A DNA stretch of 64,000 nucleotides from UBA5738 sp035362275 (GTDB taxonomy: Bacteria; Patescibacteriota; Minisyncoccia; Minisyncoccales; UBA5738). The translations under genes were made by a program, and so were the position numbers. Numbering within the stretch: the first letter of the stretch is position 1; every line of letters starts with the position of its first letter. The notes below the pieces were generated by a model, which made no database searches, was not told the DNA's origin, and worked only from the letters and a program-made list of their open reading frames with translations. The DNA lies in NCBI GenBank assembly GCA_035362275.1, contig DAOSDI010000001.1:1-64000 (forward strand), written 5' to 3'. This document shows positions 17,587-26,284 of the stretch, piece by piece.

Positions 17587-19029
17587 ATGCCGGTGCATAA
17601 AATTGATTTAAATGATTTGCAAAAAAAATATCCGGAGTTTGTTTATGACAGTTTCGGTTGGAGCGTAAAAAACGGAGATTTATCCGCGAGTTTTTTGTTT
17701 TTAACGGGCGATAGAAGTTTTTCTCCGGGAATTGTTGTTCGTGGAATTAATAAAAAAGAAATCAAAAAAATAGGGGAGGAAGCGATTTCCAATTTTGTGT
17801 TTCACTTGGGGCTGGCCGAAATGCCCAGCTATTGGAAATCGGTTTGTGCGTCCAAAATTATCATTAATGCCGGTTATCTGGACAAAGCTCAAATCAGATT
17901 TTGGCAAAATTTATTTGAGCGCGGAATGGGGCAATTCTTTTTTGAAAACAAATTGCCGTTTATCGTTCCCGAATTTCAAATCAATTTCAAAAGGCCGCAA
18001 AAATATCCCTGTCCGCTTACGCAAAAATTTTCTTCTCGCGTTTTGGTGCCGATGGGCGGCGGCAAAGATTCTTTGGTGTCTTGGGAATTTTTGCGAAAAG
18101 CGAACAAAAAGACAATGATGCTGGCATTAAATCCCAACGAAGCGCTGGACCGGGTTTGCGGCGCCGCGGGAGGTGATTGTGCCGTGGTTTTCCGGCGGAT
18201 TGACCCGCGCTTGATCGCGATGAACAAAGAAGGTTTTTTGAACGGCCACACGCCGTTTTCCTCGTTGTTGTCGTTTTATTCCGTTACTGCCGCCGCGCTT
18301 TTTGATTGCGGCCGGATTGCCATTTCACAAGAGCGAAGTTCCGACGAAGGCAACGTCGAATATTTGAAAGAAGAAATAAACCATCAATATTCCAAATCGT
18401 TTGATTTTGAAAAAAAATTCCGCGCTTATTCAAAAAAATATCTGGTGAAAAACATTGATTATTTTTCAATTTTGCGGCCGCTTTATGAACTGCAAATTAT
18501 GGCGCTTTTTTCCCGTCATCCGCAATATTTTTCCCGGTTTTTGAGTTGCAACAAGCCGTTTACTTTGGCGGCGCGCGCCGCCAAGAAGAGCGGCTGGTGC
18601 GGCAAATGCCCGAAATGTTTAGCGGGATTTGCGATGCTCTATCCGTTCGCCGGGGCGAAAGAAACGATTCGAATTTTCGGCAAGAATCTTTTCGCGGATA
18701 AATATCTTTTGCCGCTGATGACGCAATTGTTGGGGGAAGGGGAGGCGAAGCCGTTTGAGTGCGTGGGAACGTTTGAAGAAACCCGCGCCGCGTTTTATTT
18801 GTCGCTGGCCGCCGCAAAAAAGGAAAGTCCGGATAATTTGCCTGTATTAATGCGAGTTTTTGAAAGGGAATTTTTGCCAAAATACGGCGATATGAAATCA
18901 AAAAGCGGAAAAATTCTGTCGTCATGGAACAAAAACCACCATCTGGCCGAAAAATTGGAAGCTATGCTTCGCGCTTGCCTCGCCGATTTTTGTCGGCATT
19001 TCCCGACGGGTGTGGATAACTCGGTTTGA
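17587..19029 (+). CDS. murL: MurL-type UDP-MurNAc-L-Ala-L-Glu epimerase
   Basis: 480 aa. A PP-loop ATP-binding motif VPMGGGKDSLVSWEFL lies near residues 153-168. Further motifs match the MurL family as I know it: LNGHTPFSSLLSFYSVTAAALF, EINHQYSKSFDFE, FSILRPLYELQIM, and the cysteine cluster WCGKCPKC. MurL uses ATP to epimerise the terminal L-Glu of UDP-MurNAc-L-Ala-L-Glu to D-Glu, working with a MurD2 ligase that adds L-Glu; together they replace glutamate racemase plus classical MurD. A Mur ligase gene lies directly downstream, which supports the call. The family assignment is by motif memory. Confidence 0.8.
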   Translation: MPVHKIDLNDLQKKYPEFVYDSFGWSVKNGDLSASFLFLTGDRSFSPGIVVRGINKKEIKKIGEEAISNFVFHLGLAEMPSYWKSVCASKIIINAGYLDKAQIRFWQNLFERGMGQFFFENKLPFIVPEFQINFKRPQKYPCPLTQKFSSRVLVPMGGGKDSLVSWEFLRKANKKTMMLALNPNEALDRVCGAAGGDCAVVFRRIDPRLIAMNKEGFLNGHTPFSSLLSFYSVTAAALFDCGRIAISQERSSDEGNVEYLKEEINHQYSKSFDFEKKFRAYSKKYLVKNIDYFSILRPLYELQIMALFSRHPQYFSRFLSCNKPFTLAARAAKKSGWCGKCPKCLAGFAMLYPFAGAKETIRIFGKNLFADKYLLPLMTQLLGEGEAKPFECVGTFEETRAAFYLSLAAAKKESPDNLPVLMRVFEREFLPKYGDMKSKSGKILSSWNKNHHLAEKLEAMLRACLADFCRHFPTGVDNSV

Positions 19030-19053
19030 CATATTTTGAGGAAATCATAAAAT
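19026..19053 (+). promoter_or_regulatory. Promoter for the structured RNA candidate
   Basis: A consensus TTGACA (19026-19031), overlapping the murL stop codon, is followed after 16 bp by TAAAAT (19048-19053). The predicted start near 19060 coincides with the 5' strand of the closing stem of the RNA candidate. Confidence 0.6.
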
Positions 19054-19059
19054 GGTATT

Positions 19060-19300
19060 GTTGGTTGAGGGAGAGTGCGGGTGAAAGGAAAGCACGTTGA
19101 AAACGGAAGATTTCGGAAATGATTTTTTTCAAAAGAGGAGATTTTTTGAAAGAAACAAATTGTTTTCGGAATAATCTCTTTATATGAGGGCGGCGATCCC
19201 GCTCCATCAAGCAAGGAGAGCTCTGGGAAACGTTTTCGCCAAGCGTTCCGAATCGGTCTTCGGAATGATTGAGGGAAACGTTTCCACCTCTCCTTTTTTT
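19060..19300 (+). ncRNA. Structured non-coding RNA candidate (about 240 nt)
   Basis: There is no convincing ORF here, but there is a promoter at 19026 and a T-run at 19294-19300. The ends can pair: GGAGAG at 19070-19075 with CTCTCC at 19288-19293 right before the T-run, plus G-U and G-C pairs on both sides. Internal hairpins include TTCCGAA/TTCGGAA (19246-19265), flanked by GGAAACG/CGTTTCC (19226-19232 with 19279-19285), and a GAGATT/AATCTC pair (19137-19142 with 19173-19178). A closed rod with internal loops and terminal T-run resembles 6S RNA architecture, but no sequence motif proves it. It could also be a long leader of murD. Confidence 0.45.
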
Positions 19301-19339
19301 GTTGGTATTCGTTCTATTTTTATGATAAAATGTCCGGGT

Positions 19340-20674
19340 ATGGCGAATTATTCCGGCAAAAAGATATTGATTTTGGGGTTGGCGCGGGAGGGAACCGACA
19401 GTTTGCGCTATTTTTTGGAAAAGTATCCCGCCGCCCAAATCGCTGTTGCGGATCGCGCCGAGGCTGACGAGTTGGGTTCGGCTATGACCGAATTATTGGC
19501 ACAGAATCCGCAGGTGCGTTTTTGGGGCGGTAGCGGCCATCTGAAAGCACTGGATCATTACGATCTGATCATTAAATCTCCGGGAATTCCCATTCATCTG
19601 CCATCGGTGGAGGCGGCTTTTGAAAGGGGCAAGATCACTTCCCAAACGGAAATATTTTTTAAAGAATGCCCGGGAACGATCATCGGCGTTACCGGCACCA
19701 AAGGCAAGAGTACCACCGCTTCCATTATCTATGAAATCATTAAAAGATCGGGCAAAAAAACATTCCTATTGGGGAATATCGGCAAGCCGATGTTGTCCTA
19801 TTTGCCGCAGGCGGATAAAAACACGTTTTTTGTTTGCGAGCTTTCGGCGCATCAATTATACAATTTAAAGCAAAGTCCTCATATTGCCGTAATGACGAAT
19901 ATATATCCGGAGCATTTGGATTATTATAAAAATTACAACGAATATATTCTGGCAAAAATGAATATATGTTTACATCAAACGAAAAACGATTATTTTATCT
20001 ATAATGGCCAGATTCAGGAAATTATTCCGTGGTTGGAAAAAATTAAAGCGCGAAAAGTTGATTTTTTCGCGGTTGATTGGCGTTTTGAAGGGAAAACCGC
20101 ATTGACGGGAAAATTCAATATGGAAAACGCGAAGATTGGCGCGATTGTCGGGCGGTTACTGGGGATTGCCGATAATGTTATTAATGCGGCAATTGCTGAT
20201 TTTAAACCGTTGCCGAACCGCTTGGAATTTGTCGGTAATTTTGGCGGCATTGATTGCTACAATGATTCGCTGTCAACGATTCAGGAAAGTGCGGTGGCGG
20301 CCATTGAAGCGCTGGGTCCGCGGGTGCAGACACTGATTGCGGGCGGATTTGATCGGAATCAACCGTTTGATAAATTGGCGCGGGCAGTTTTGAGCAGTGA
20401 AATTTGCAATCTCGTTATGCTTCCGGCCACGGGAATCAAAATTTGGCGCGAGATTGAAAAACAAGCCGGATTATCGGGGGAAATCAATCGTTTTTGCAAG
20501 CTGGCGCATTACCCGGCGGCCAATATGCGGGAAGCGGTTGATTTGGTTTTTGCAAAAACCAAAAAGGGTAAAATATGCCTGCTTTCCGCCGCCGCCGCGA
20601 GCTTTGGCGGTTTTACGGATTATGCGGATCGCGGAAATCAATTTAAGGAATATTTGATCGGGCGCAAACCGTAG
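19340..20674 (+). CDS. murD: UDP-N-acetylmuramoyl-L-alanine--glutamate ligase (MurD; probably MurD2-type, L-Glu)
   Basis: 444 aa from ATG 19340 (MANYSGKKILILGLAREG); ATG 19322 is an alternative, and earlier in-frame starts would run through the RNA candidate. Mur-ligase signatures: P-loop GVTGTKGKSTTASII, ELSAHQL, MTNIYPEHLDYYKN, NRLEFVG and DSLSTIQESAVAAI. It adds glutamate to UDP-MurNAc-L-Ala. Because a MurL-type epimerase is the gene before it, I infer that the substrate is L-Glu, as in the MurD2/MurL route. Sequence motifs alone do not separate MurD from MurD2. Confidence 0.9.
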   Translation: MANYSGKKILILGLAREGTDSLRYFLEKYPAAQIAVADRAEADELGSAMTELLAQNPQVRFWGGSGHLKALDHYDLIIKSPGIPIHLPSVEAAFERGKITSQTEIFFKECPGTIIGVTGTKGKSTTASIIYEIIKRSGKKTFLLGNIGKPMLSYLPQADKNTFFVCELSAHQLYNLKQSPHIAVMTNIYPEHLDYYKNYNEYILAKMNICLHQTKNDYFIYNGQIQEIIPWLEKIKARKVDFFAVDWRFEGKTALTGKFNMENAKIGAIVGRLLGIADNVINAAIADFKPLPNRLEFVGNFGGIDCYNDSLSTIQESAVAAIEALGPRVQTLIAGGFDRNQPFDKLARAVLSSEICNLVMLPATGIKIWREIEKQAGLSGEINRFCKLAHYPAANMREAVDLVFAKTKKGKICLLSAAAASFGGFTDYADRGNQFKEYLIGRKP

Positions 20675-20715
20675 GTTAAAATGGGCAATTATTGAACGTT
20701 CTAAAAAATAATGTA

Positions 20716-21855
20716 ATGGCGTTTCAGGAACAAACGCGAAAACCGGACTTTGTTTTGTTGGCGGTTGTTGTTATCGTGCTACTTTTGGGCGCAATGATAC
20801 TTTCCAGCGCCTCGGCGATGATGGCTCAAGTCAAATATGGCGACAGCTATTATTTGATCCGCCACCAATTGATATTCGGCATTTTGCCCGGATTGTTGGC
20901 GGGGGTTTTGGCTTATAAAATTCCACTGTCATACATCCGGAAACTGGCGCCGCCCTTGTTGTTGATTTCCATTGTCTTGTTGTTTTTGGTTTTTGTTCCG
21001 GGGTTTGGTTTTGCCGCCGGCGGCGCGAAAAGATGGATCCATTTGGGGTTTGCTACCATTCAGCCGGCGGAAATTTTAAAGCCGGTTTTTGTTCTGTATC
21101 TTGCCAGCTGGCTGGCTTCCCGCACCGAGAGGAAGCTGCCGGGGAAAAATTACAAACAGGAATTTCAAAATACGTTGGCGGTGTTTATTATTGTGATGAG
21201 CCTGATCGGATTTTTGCTTTTAAAACAACCGGATATGAGCACTTTCGGGATTGTTGCGCTCACGGCGGGCGTGATGTATTTTTTGGCGGGAACCCCGATT
21301 AAACATTCGCTTTTTATCATTTTTGCCGGTTTGCTGTCGTTGGCGGTTTTGGTTTGGTTGGCTCCCTATCGAGCGGATCGCTTGATCTCATGGCTTTCTC
21401 CCGAAAGTGATCCTTTGGGCAAGGGCTACCAATCCGGCCAAGCGCTGATCGTTGTCGGTTCGGGCGGAATCTTCGGCCAAGGATTTGGCGCTTCCTCCGA
21501 AAAATATACTTTTTTGCCTGAATTGATCGGGGATTCAATTTTTGCGCCTTACGCACACGAATTGGGATTTGCCGGCAGTGCGGCGCTCATCGGAATTTTT
21601 GCCGTTTTTGCCTGGCGGGGATTTGCCATTGTTCGCCGGAGTCGCAATAAATTTGAATCTCTGGCCGCGGCCGGCATTACTTTTTGGATCACTGTTCAGG
21701 CGATAATCAATATTGCCGCCGCCGCCAGAATGGTGCCTTTGGGTGGAATTCCTTTGCCGTTTATCAGTTACGGGGGAACGGCAATGATCGTGGAACTGGC
21801 GGCGGTCGGTTTACTGCTCAATATTTCGCGTGCGGCGGCAGAAAGAAAGCTTTAA
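20716..21855 (+). CDS. ftsW: SEDS peptidoglycan polymerase FtsW
   Basis: 379 aa from ATG 20716 (MAFQEQTRKPDFVLL); a TTG at 20692 would add eight residues. About ten membrane helices. SEDS landmarks: AKRWIHLGFATIQPAEILKP, LLKQPDMSTF, GKGYQSGQALIVVGSGGIFGQGFG, LPELIGDSIFAPYAHELGF and PLPFISYGGTAMI. It polymerises lipid II at the division septum. Placement between murD and murG favours FtsW over RodA. Confidence 0.93.
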   Translation: MAFQEQTRKPDFVLLAVVVIVLLLGAMILSSASAMMAQVKYGDSYYLIRHQLIFGILPGLLAGVLAYKIPLSYIRKLAPPLLLISIVLLFLVFVPGFGFAAGGAKRWIHLGFATIQPAEILKPVFVLYLASWLASRTERKLPGKNYKQEFQNTLAVFIIVMSLIGFLLLKQPDMSTFGIVALTAGVMYFLAGTPIKHSLFIIFAGLLSLAVLVWLAPYRADRLISWLSPESDPLGKGYQSGQALIVVGSGGIFGQGFGASSEKYTFLPELIGDSIFAPYAHELGFAGSAALIGIFAVFAWRGFAIVRRSRNKFESLAAAGITFWITVQAIINIAAAARMVPLGGIPLPFISYGGTAMIVELAAVGLLLNISRAAAERKL

Positions 21856-21918
21856 AAATGTCCGGGTTTATTGTAGAATGGACCTGTATTAATATTCGCG
21901 GGTTTTAATTTTGAATCA

Positions 21919-23043
21919 ATGAAAATACTTTTTACCGGCGGTGGTAGCGGGGGGCATATTTATCCGATTGTGGCGGTGGCGCGCGCTTTGCGTAAAAAAT
22001 ACGGAGATTCTGTCAAACTATCCTATTTGGGCCCGAAAGATAATTTTTGCAAAGTCGTTTTAGCCAAAGAGCGCATTAAGGTGCGCACGATTATGGCGGG
22101 GAAAATGAGGCGCTACGCCAATCCGGCCGCGATAATCCAGAATGTCATTGACCTTTTAATCAAGATTCCTTTGGGATTTTTGCAATCTTTGTTCTTGCTT
22201 CTTTTTATCAATCCCGACGCGGTTTTTTCCAAAGGGGGATATGGTTCTTTTCCTGTGGCGCTGGCGGCCTGGATTTTGCGAATTCCCGTTTTTTTGCAGG
22301 AATCCGACGTGGTTGCCGGGCTGGCGGTTAAAAAAACGGTTCGTTATGCCTCGGCGATATTCACTTCATTTCCGGAAACAGAAGGATTCTTAAAACGCAG
22401 AACGGTTCCGCTGGGTAATCCCGTCCGCGATCGGATAATGAATGGCTCCAAAGAGGAAGCGGCAAAAGCGTTGGGGCTGAAAGGCGGCCGGCCGCTGATT
22501 TTGATTGTCGGTGGATCTCAAGGCGCGCAAAGAATCAACGATAAAATTTTGGACGCCTTGGCGGAGCTTTTGCAATCATATGAAATTGTTCATATTACGG
22601 GTCCGCGCAATATAGATCAAGTTTCCAAAGAATCCAAAATCATGGCCAAACCCGAGGCGCTGGAATATTATCATCCGCTGGGATTTGCCGGTGAAAAAGT
22701 TATGGCCGATGTTTATGCCGCCGCGGATTTGATTGTGAGCCGCGCCGGTTCGGGCAGTATTTTTGAAATCGCGGCGATGAAAAAACCAGGGATTTTAATT
22801 CCCTTGCCCGAAGCCGCCCAAAACCATCAAGTGAAAAACGCCTACGCTTATGCCCGGACCGGTGCCGCGCTGGTGATGGAAGAAGGAAATTTTACGCGCC
22901 ATTTGTTTTTAGAGAAAATCAATGATTTGTTCGCAACACCGGAATCCACGGCGGCGATGGCGGAAGCCGCGGCGCAATTTGCTCGGCCGATGGCGGGAGA
23001 AACGATCGCGGATTATATCGCAAAATATGTCTCTCAACGATAA
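21919..23043 (+). CDS. murG: Lipid II synthase MurG
   Basis: 374 aa GT-B glycosyltransferase. The N-terminal glycine loop FTGGGSGGHIYPIVAVARAL, the donor-binding SGGS-like loop IVGGSQGAQRINDKIL and SRAGSGSIFEIAAMKKPGILIPLPEAAQNHQ are diagnostic. It transfers GlcNAc to lipid I at the inner membrane face. It lies 64 bp after ftsW. Residues 75-95 form a hydrophobic patch likely to dock on the membrane. Confidence 0.95.
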   Translation: MKILFTGGGSGGHIYPIVAVARALRKKYGDSVKLSYLGPKDNFCKVVLAKERIKVRTIMAGKMRRYANPAAIIQNVIDLLIKIPLGFLQSLFLLLFINPDAVFSKGGYGSFPVALAAWILRIPVFLQESDVVAGLAVKKTVRYASAIFTSFPETEGFLKRRTVPLGNPVRDRIMNGSKEEAAKALGLKGGRPLILIVGGSQGAQRINDKILDALAELLQSYEIVHITGPRNIDQVSKESKIMAKPEALEYYHPLGFAGEKVMADVYAAADLIVSRAGSGSIFEIAAMKKPGILIPLPEAAQNHQVKNAYAYARTGAALVMEEGNFTRHLFLEKINDLFATPESTAAMAEAAAQFARPMAGETIADYIAKYVSQR

Positions 23044-23068
23044 TTAACGCAGTGTTTTTGAAAATGCC

Positions 23069-24637
23069 ATGAGCGAAAACAATAAGGAAAATCAGAACAT
23101 GACTGCGCCGGTGCGCGTGAGGATGCCGCCGTCCCCGACGGGATTTATGCATGTCGGAACCCTGCGGATGGCGCTTTTTAACTATATTTTTGCCAAGCAG
23201 AAAGGGGGCAAGACGGTTTTGCGTTTGGAGGACACCGATTGCCAACGCTCAAAAAAAGAATTTGCCGATGATATTTTGGACGGATTGAAGTGGCTGGGTT
23301 TGAGTTGGGATGAGGGTCCGTTTTATCAGTCGCAGAGAGGGGAAATATACAAGCGTTATTTGCAAAAATTAATTGACGAAAATAAAGCATATTATTGTTT
23401 TTGCTCGCAAGAGGAGCTTGAAGCTCAAAAACAATATCAAATGTCGCGCGGAGAAGCGCCAATTTATTCGGGGGGTTGCGCCGGGCTTGCGCCGGAAGAA
23501 GCGTGCGCGCGGATTGCTCGCGGCGATAAATTTGTGGTGCGTTTCCGCACCGAAAGAAAAAAAATCAAATTCAACGATTTGGTGCGCGGGGAAATAGAAT
23601 TTGACGGATCTTTGATCGGTGATTTTGTGATTGCCAAGGATTTTGAGAACGCGCTTTACAACTTTACCGTGGTGGTTGATGATTTTGAAATGGGAATCAC
23701 TCACGTGATTCGCGGCGAAGATCATATTTCCAACACCCCCAAACAAATTCTTATTCAGGAGGCATTGGGGCTATTCCGGCCGGAATACGCGCATTTGCCG
23801 ATAATTATGGGCGCCGATCGGAGCAAGCTTTCCAAGCGCCATGGCGCGGTTGGCGTTACCGAATACCGCCGGCAAGGATATCTTCCCGAAGCGCTGATCA
23901 ATTTTACGGCGTTTTTGGGCTGGAATCCGGGAACGGAAAAGGAAATTTATTCAATGCCGGAATTAATCCGCGATTTTTCTTTTGCCAAAGTGCAGAAAGG
24001 GGGAGCAGTGTTTAATCCGGTGCGGCTGGATTATTTGAATTCCTGTTATATCAAAAACCGCACTCCGGGCGATCTGGCCAGACTCTGTCTGCCATATTTT
24101 GTTTCCGCCGGTTATTTGAGCGAGGAAAAATCCGCCTCCGGGACCGTTTATAAAAATCCGCGGACGGGGGAGAGGATCGAGGATGAATTTATTGAAAAAA
24201 TTGTTGCCTATCAGCAGTCTCGCTTGAAAAAATTATCCGAGATCGCTGAAGCGTCGGGATATTTTTTTCTGTCCGAATTATCCTATGAAAAAGAACTGCT
24301 GAAATGGAAAGATGCTTCTTTTGCCGAAACCAAGCTCGCTCTTGACAAATTAAAAATTATATTTGGAAATATAAAAGCGGGGGATTGGAAGCGGCAAAAC
24401 TTGGAGGAGGCGGTCTTGCCGCAAATTGCCGATTTTAATTTGTCGGTCGGAAAACCGGAAAAAGATCGCGGTTATTTGCTGTGGCCTTTGCGCGTGGCGC
24501 TTTGCGGGCAAAAAATGTCAATCGGGCCGTTTGAGATGGCGGACGTTTTGGGCAAGGAAAAAACCGCCAAAAGGATTGACGCCGCCATTGAAATGTTAAA
24601 TGGTTCAATATGTGCGCCGACTTTATTCAATCAATAA
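23069..24637 (+). CDS. gltX: Glutamyl-tRNA synthetase
   Basis: 522 aa class I synthetase. The HIGH motif is HVGT (residues 28-31, in PSPTGFMHVGTLRMALFNY) and the KMSKS loop is DRSKLSKRHGA. RLEDTDCQRSKKEF, FCSQEELE and VIRGEDHISNTPKQ are typical. It charges tRNA-Glu, and in organisms lacking GlnRS also tRNA-Gln. It follows murG and shares its stop (TAATG) with the next gene. Confidence 0.95.
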   Translation: MSENNKENQNMTAPVRVRMPPSPTGFMHVGTLRMALFNYIFAKQKGGKTVLRLEDTDCQRSKKEFADDILDGLKWLGLSWDEGPFYQSQRGEIYKRYLQKLIDENKAYYCFCSQEELEAQKQYQMSRGEAPIYSGGCAGLAPEEACARIARGDKFVVRFRTERKKIKFNDLVRGEIEFDGSLIGDFVIAKDFENALYNFTVVVDDFEMGITHVIRGEDHISNTPKQILIQEALGLFRPEYAHLPIIMGADRSKLSKRHGAVGVTEYRRQGYLPEALINFTAFLGWNPGTEKEIYSMPELIRDFSFAKVQKGGAVFNPVRLDYLNSCYIKNRTPGDLARLCLPYFVSAGYLSEEKSASGTVYKNPRTGERIEDEFIEKIVAYQQSRLKKLSEIAEASGYFFLSELSYEKELLKWKDASFAETKLALDKLKIIFGNIKAGDWKRQNLEEAVLPQIADFNLSVGKPEKDRGYLLWPLRVALCGQKMSIGPFEMADVLGKEKTAKRIDAAIEMLNGSICAPTLFNQ

Positions 24638-24912
24638 TGCTGGGAATCGTTAAATTGCTGTTTTTGGCGGGGTTGGTGGTCTTGGGCATCGTTTTGTTGC
24701 CGCAAAATTGGGTGGACGAGACAAAGGACGCGTTTGCCGGCGCAAAAAATTATTTGTCCAAAACGCTTGAGGAAAAAACGCCGGAAGTCAAGGAGAGTGT
24801 TGTTTTGCAGGCGGAAGAAACAAAAAAGGAGGCAGGAACCCTTTATGATAAATTCAAGGAAGAAAAATGGCCGGGAATCAGGGATTGGCTCGTTGAAAAA
24901 TTCATTTATTAG
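24637..24912 (+). CDS. Small membrane-anchored helical protein
   Basis: 91 aa. The ATG overlaps the gltX stop (TAATG), so translation is probably coupled. One membrane helix (MLGIVKLLFLAGLVVLGIVLL) is followed by a long charged helix rich in Lys and Glu (TLEEKTPEVKESVVLQAEE). No named family is recognised. The layout suits a membrane-tethered coiled-coil protein. Confidence 0.65.
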   Translation: MLGIVKLLFLAGLVVLGIVLLPQNWVDETKDAFAGAKNYLSKTLEEKTPEVKESVVLQAEETKKEAGTLYDKFKEEKWPGIRDWLVEKFIY

Positions 24913-25235
24913 TTTTTGCCGGGGCGAGGAGGAATTGGCCGCGGCCGGGCTCGTTCGTCGGTATATTAAATGTCGCACAATCAAGGTTAATGGACGTTAA
25001 CATCGGGATTTTGGCCGATTGGCGGCATTTGGGCGGATTTTGTGATTTTTGAGGGTTGCTTGCTGTTTTCTTGATGAGGGTTTGCCGGAAGCCTTCCCTG
25101 CCGGAAAGTTTGTTGTTTTTTTGAAAATTTTTCAATTTTTTATTTTTTAATATAATTTCGGAATTTTATTTTTTTTATTTTCCTTTTTTATTCTATTTTG
25201 CCATAATTAGCGTTCCCCGTTTAATTCCAAAACCA
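24913..25235. other. Intergenic stretch before the Xer recombinase
   Basis: 323 bp without a supported gene. It turns strongly AT-rich after about 25120. A GCCGGAAG..TGCCGGAAAG near-duplication sits at 25084-25108. The 13-mer AATGTCGCACAAT at 24969-24981 recurs at 26269-26281 on the other side of the recombinase gene. No promoter stands out against the A/T tracts. Confidence 0.5.
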
Positions 25236-26210
25236 ATGAATAACTCCGACAAACCCGTCATTGCCCATATCCCCGATTTTCTTGATTATTGCGAGATTGA
25301 AAAAGGGCTCTCGGAAAACACCCAAATAAATTACCGCCGGTACCTGCAAAAATTCATCAATTGGCTCAAATCCCAAAAAAAGGAGCAGATTTTGCCCCAC
25401 GAACTGTCCGCCGACGATGTTTGGGCATATCGGGTGCATTTATCCCGTTTTATTGACCCGCAGGGCGGCAATTTGTCCAAGGCCACCCAAAACTACTACC
25501 TGATCGCTTTGCGCGCCTTGTTGGGCTATTTTACGGCCAAGGATATTGTTGCTTTGCCGGCGGACAAGATTAAACTGCCCAAAGATGCGCGAAAGGAAAA
25601 AACCGTCAAATTTCTGAATTTGGAACAGATTGAAAAGCTTTTGCTGGCACCCGATGAAGGTACCGCCGCGGGGGTCCGTGACCGCGCGATTTTGGAAACG
25701 CTGTTTTCCACCGGATTGAGAATTGCCGAATTGGTAAATTTGAATCGCGAGCAATTCGCAAATTTGCAGGAAAACAAAGAACTTGAACTGGGGATTATCG
25801 GCAAGGGCAAATATCCGCGCACGGTTTATTTTTCCGCCCGCGCCTTGGGATGGATTAAAAAATATTTAAAAATCCGCGATGAAATCTGCGAAAAGGAAGA
25901 AAAAGCGCTGTTTGTCAATTTTCGGGCGCACAAGAACGCCCCGCGGCGGTTGACCGCCCGGTCGATTGAACGAATGGTGAAAATCTGCGCGATTGGTGCC
26001 AGTGTGCCGCTGTTTACCACGCCGCACACCTTGCGCCATTCCATGGCCACCGATCTTTTGGCGCAGGGCGCGGATTTGCGCGCCATTCAGGAATTTTTGG
26101 GGCATCGCAGTATTATGACCACGCAAATCTACACTCACGTGACCAATAAACGTTTGCGCGACATCCACCGCCAATTCCATAGCGGCCGGCATCTAAAAAA
26201 CGAGCATTGA
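25236..26210 (+). CDS. Tyrosine recombinase XerC/XerD family
   Basis: 324 aa. The N-terminal SAM-like core-binding domain is FLDYCEIEKGLSENTQINYRRYLQKFINWL. The catalytic residues are seen as R in TGLRIAELVNL, HTLRHSMATDLL, the GH of FLGHRSIMTTQIYTHV and its nucleophilic Tyr. The enzyme most likely resolves chromosome dimers at a dif-like site, since CPR genomes often carry a single Xer protein. An integrase role is the alternative; no other mobile gene adjoins it. Confidence 0.9.
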   Translation: MNNSDKPVIAHIPDFLDYCEIEKGLSENTQINYRRYLQKFINWLKSQKKEQILPHELSADDVWAYRVHLSRFIDPQGGNLSKATQNYYLIALRALLGYFTAKDIVALPADKIKLPKDARKEKTVKFLNLEQIEKLLLAPDEGTAAGVRDRAILETLFSTGLRIAELVNLNREQFANLQENKELELGIIGKGKYPRTVYFSARALGWIKKYLKIRDEICEKEEKALFVNFRAHKNAPRRLTARSIERMVKICAIGASVPLFTTPHTLRHSMATDLLAQGADLRAIQEFLGHRSIMTTQIYTHVTNKRLRDIHRQFHSGRHLKNEH

Positions 26211-26284
26211 TTAATCCTTGATTGTCAAAGATTAAAGATTAAACCCGCCTTTGTTGAGAGGGTCTTTTAATGTCGCACAATATT

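Noticed and set aside
19184..19339. Long N-terminal extension of murD
   Set aside because: It adds 52 residues unlike any Mur ligase and runs through the hairpins of the RNA candidate; the homology begins at ATG 19340.
16110..23043. Cell-wall cluster considered as a complete dcw operon
   Set aside because: murE, murF, murB, ftsI, ftsA and ftsZ are absent from the window and long non-coding elements interrupt the series, so it is a partial cluster.
24902..25135. Reverse ORF of 77 aa in the gap before the Xer gene
   Set aside because: Lys/Asn/Pro-rich low-complexity sequence, with no ribosome-binding site and no domain.
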